A stretch of DNA of 64,000 nucleotides, from the NCBI GenBank assembly GCA_965153455.1, contig OZ234496.1, positions 14,872,304 to 14,936,303 of the forward strand. The letters run 5' to 3'. The position numbers were made by a program, and so were the translations under genes. Below the pieces are notes generated by a model. That model had not been told where the DNA came from. It made no database searches and worked only from the letters and a program-made list of their open reading frames with translations. Source of the stretch: Sphagnum compactum (lineage: Eukaryota; Bryophyta; Sphagnopsida; Sphagnales). Below, in pieces: positions 60,931 through 64,000 of this stretch (position 1 is the stretch's first letter; each line of letters opens with the position of its first letter).

Positions 60931-63850
60931 TTCGCACAATAGTCTGGAAAATAAAAGACTCTCTCTCTCTCTCGCACAATAGTCTGGAAAAAACTTTTAT
61001 TTGGTATTTTGTAGATATCAGAGGTAGAATTTGAATCGAAGTGGCATACATAAGATGATTGTGGACTTGTTCTTTGCAGCCCAATTCCATCATTCTTGCC
61101 GTGTCCCCTGCAAATCAGGACATTGCAACCTCCGATGCCATCAAGATTGCCAGAGAAGTTGATCCAGAAGGTAATTTCTGCTAGTCATGCTTATTACAGT
61201 GTTGAAGGGATGAAACTTGATCAAATCAACCATAGACTGGAAGGACAGTTGAGATGGTGCAGAGAAGTACAGGAATAGCTTTTGTTCCTCTGACAGACAA
61301 AATGGCCCATGGTTTTATTCCCTGCAAGTGGTTTTGTATAGATTTCACATTGTGTCTTTATGGACATGACAGAGTAGAAGCTACCAAGAAAATGATGCAT
61401 CCTAACATTTTTGACTGTTGTTATCCATGTGTGGTCAGGAGAAAGAACTTTTGGTGTGCTCACAAAGCTGGATCTGATGGACAAGGGTACAAATGCTCTT
61501 GATGTGAGTATCTGTTCTTTTGTTCTGCAATTGGGGCTGTCAGAACAAAGATAATGAGTTTTCTATGTCCACAGAACAGTGTAGTATTCTGTGAAGCTTC
61601 AGCTGGGATATCATTTCACAGGCTATGCAAAAAGTTCTCTAGTCTAACCAGTGACATGCAATCCTGGGATGATTTGATGGTTGTCCTGTAGTACCAAAGA
61701 CTCTAGTTAGGTGTGGCTTGCAGTACAAAGTTTGAAAGCTGCAGAATGGGAATAAAAGGAGGTGGAGGCCAAACCATTCATCCCGTGCTTTTTGCTCAGG
61801 TGCTGGAAGGGCAAGCATACCGGTTACAGCATCCATGGGTAGGAGTGGTGAATCGATCACAGCAAGATATTAATAAGAATGTAGACATGATTGCTGCCAG
61901 GCGCAGGGAAAGGGATTACTTTGCCCAGAGTCCTGACTATGGACATCTAGCCAGCAGAATGGGCTCAGAATATTTGGGAAAACTATTGTCAAAGGTACTG
62001 TACCACACAATTATCTTCTCTTGGTTAGAGTTAATTTAAAAGTGTGCATTGTGTATTCTTCATCTCTTTGGTTTAATTGAGGATAGCCTCTACTTCCGGA
62101 GCTCATGCTAGTAATGTAGATCAACAGTTGTTCAGGCATAAGGTTTAAAGTCTAAACCTTTCCTAGGATCCTTTTGGGTGAGTTTTCATGTGTAGTCTGC
62201 TGTTGAAACTACAGTCACCATTCACTCTAGTGAATCGTAGAATAGTTGGTTGCATTCTTTACAAACATTGAGCTGTTCCTTCAATAGATATGAGTTGATA
62301 ATCTTCTGCAGCCTCAGTGAAGCAATAATGCTAGTTTGTCTTCTGGTTGCAGCATCTGGAGGCAGTAATAAAGGCACGCATTCCAAGTATCTTGGCCATG
62401 ATCAACAAGAGCATAGATGAGATTGAAACAGAGTTGAATCAGATAGGCAGGCCTCTTGCCAATGATGCAGGGGTAAATCCTCTCTTCCTATCTTCCTGTC
62501 TTTGCAGTATGGCTCTATTTCCAAGTTGTTAGTGCTGAAGAGTCTTGTTTTATTATAGAGGAGAAACAACATACAGTGAAGTGATTTCTGAATGTAAAGT
62601 TGTGTCTTGAAAGACAATGCATATCAGCTTTAAGTATGTTTCGTGCTATATTCAATCTGAAAGATGGATATCATCTTATTAAAGGAGGAATGCTTACACA
62701 GTTACAAAATGGCGATGCTGTTAGAAATTGATGTGCACTTCACAATTTTTTGTGCAGGCTCAGCTTTACACTGTCTTGGAGCTTTGCAGATCATTTGATC
62801 GTATCTTCAAGGAGCATCTAGATGGCTCGTAAGTCCACATGTTCCTGTTGCTTTGATTTGATTTTCAACCATGCCATTCACAACTTTCTAATTTCATTGT
62901 CCCTTTCACAGGAGACCAGGGGGTGAAAAGATTTACTCAGTTTTTGACAACCAGCTTCCAGCAGCACTAAAGAAGCTCCCATTGGACAAACATCTCTCTA
63001 TGCAAAATGTGAGGAAAGTAGTGTCTGAAGCTGATGGATACCAACCCCATCTTATTGCTCCAGAGAATGGTTACAGGCGCTTGATTGAGAGTTCCCTTCT
63101 CCTTTTTCGTGGCCCTGCAGAAGCAGTTGTTGATGCGGTATGGCTTTTATTTGAGTTTCTTGACCTTGACTCTCCACTTGCTTCCATTCTTCTATATGCT
63201 TTTCCACTGGTATTAGGAGTGCAAGGTGCTTGTCCTTTTGGAAGCACCTCAGGGGTCAATCATATTCCAAACAAAGGTGCTTTCAGCTTTGTACCACAAA
63301 CTTAGCTGCAAATTTAAATTTCTAGGTTGGAGGTAACCAGAATTTTCTGAATTTTGTGGGCACATTGACTGTGTGCAGACGCATTTTATCCTCAGGGACC
63401 TTGTTCGCAAAGCAGTGTCTGAGTGTACAGTAAGCACACCTATTTTGATCATCTTACCTGTGCAAGTTGTTTCTTTTTTTTGGTGGAATATGAAACATGC
63501 TGGACTCCAAATGGGAACATTACTGATGGATATTTATATTCTCTTATTTCCTCAACCCCTCTCTAATGTGTGAGATTGATATACATGAACGGTTTTTATT
63601 TTTGTGGGATGCGATTTTCAGGAGTTAAAAAGGTTTCCATCCTTGCGATCTGAGCTTTCACAAGCAGCAATAGAGGCTCTTGAAAAAATGCGAGAAGACA
63701 GTAAGAAAACTTGTGTTAGGCTAGTTGACATGGAGGCAAGCTACTTCACAGTTGACTTCTTCAGGAAGCTTCCACAAGAAGTTGAAAAAGGTGGAAATCC
63801 AGGTGCATCTACAATGGATCGTTACACTGATGGCCACTTGCGTAGGATCG
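58736..63850 (+). CDS. Dynamin-related GTPase, DRP1 type (3' end beyond window)
   Basis: Fourteen coding exons are visible: 58736-58864, 59539-59602, 59902-60006, 60123-60224, 60420-60470, 60771-60832, 61080-61170, 61439-61503, 61800-61994, 62353-62472, 62758-62828, 62912-63137, 63379-63429 and 63622-63850. All have GT-AG borders and keep one frame over about 520 residues; DRP1 proteins have about 610, so the C-terminal exon(s) lie past 64000. The start [20 protein letters not shown] matches DRP1. GTPase motifs are all present: P-loop [12 protein letters not shown] across exons 1-2, switch 1 [15 protein letters not shown] (G3) and TKLDLMDKG (G4). Next come [12 protein letters not shown], the stalk ([33 protein letters not shown]) and [21 protein letters not shown]1 has no PH or proline-rich domain. 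It acts in clathrin-mediated endocytosis and cell-plate formation. No defect is seen. Confidence 0.96.
60902..60992 (+). repeat. CT microsatellite with duplicated flank in DRP1 intron 6
   Basis: A (CT)n run is followed by CGCACAATAGTCTGGAAAA. The run and this tail recur immediately at 60960-60992. This is a recent slippage-type duplication in the intron between 60832 and 61080. Confidence 0.88.
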
Positions 63851-64000
63851 GTGAGTGTTTTCATAAATTCTTTCTCTTCAGACATGTGGTGAATGTCTAT
63901 GTGCAATGGTGTGGGACCTGACAGTGAAGATGATTTTCTTCACATGAATAGATTGGAAGGACATCTCCAGCAGAAGATTATCTACTGTGGTCCATTATTC

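Overview
The window is nuclear DNA from a land plant. It holds spliced genes with GT-AG introns, plant-specific families (PPR-DYW, PPR-SMR, LRR receptor kinase, DRP1 dynamin, RCI2/PMP3), interstitial TTTAGGG-type telomeric repeats, and decayed Copia, CACTA and MULE-like transposons in long AT-rich spacers. The style of the PPR repeats (GHVKCGQGQKALELF, VLNACAS, VDMYAKCGSMEDA) suggests a non-seed plant such as a lycophyte or fern. That taxonomic guess is inference, not proof.

Layout, left to right. 1-8 kb: no intact gene, but a truncated DYW-type PPR pseudogene (2.1-3.3 kb, minus). 8.05-8.5 kb: a two-exon RCI2/PMP3 small membrane protein gene (minus), with microsatellites upstream. 9-13.4 kb: AT-rich spacer with degenerate tandem repeats and a head-to-head telomeric repeat. 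13.47-20.32 kb: a near full-length but dead Copia retrotransposon (minus) with both LTRs, primer-binding site and polypurine tract. Its left LTR is split by a 1.16 kb DNA element flanked by a 9-bp target duplication. 21.7-25.4 kb: a five-exon LRR receptor-like kinase gene of the At1g12460 type (minus), with a 300-bp tandem duplication upstream. 28.1-30.1 kb: a seven-exon secretory-pathway cyclophilin gene, CYP20-1 type (minus), complete at 200 residues. 34.7-37.5 kb: an intronless PPR-DYW gene (minus) with an N-terminal OSB-like PDF motif and two one-base frame breaks. 38.76-39.18 kb: a 53-bp minisatellite. 39.8-41.4 kb: MULE-like transposase remains (plus). 43.5-49.4 kb: a transposon nest with two solo LTRs of one family, each flanked by a perfect 5-bp target duplication. 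One splits an exon-like frame and the other splits a CACTA TNP2 transposase pseudogene. 50.2-54.0 kb: a four-exon PPR-SMR gene of the SVR7/SOT1 type (plus). 57.36-57.95 kb: a six-copy ~100-bp minisatellite. 58.7 kb to the right edge: a DRP1-type dynamin gene (plus) of which 14 coding exons are visible. The last exon(s) lie beyond the window.

The genes are independent plant transcription units, not an operon. Two likely serve organelle RNA metabolism (PPR-DYW editing, PPR-SMR plastid RNA processing). The others serve signalling (LRR-RLK), secretory protein folding (cyclophilin), membrane and salt responses (RCI2) and membrane fission (DRP1). I found no clearly new multi-gene system. The best leads are the PDF-PPR-DYW fusion with its truncated paralogue, the dated transposon nest, and the atypical catalytic-loop region of the receptor kinase.
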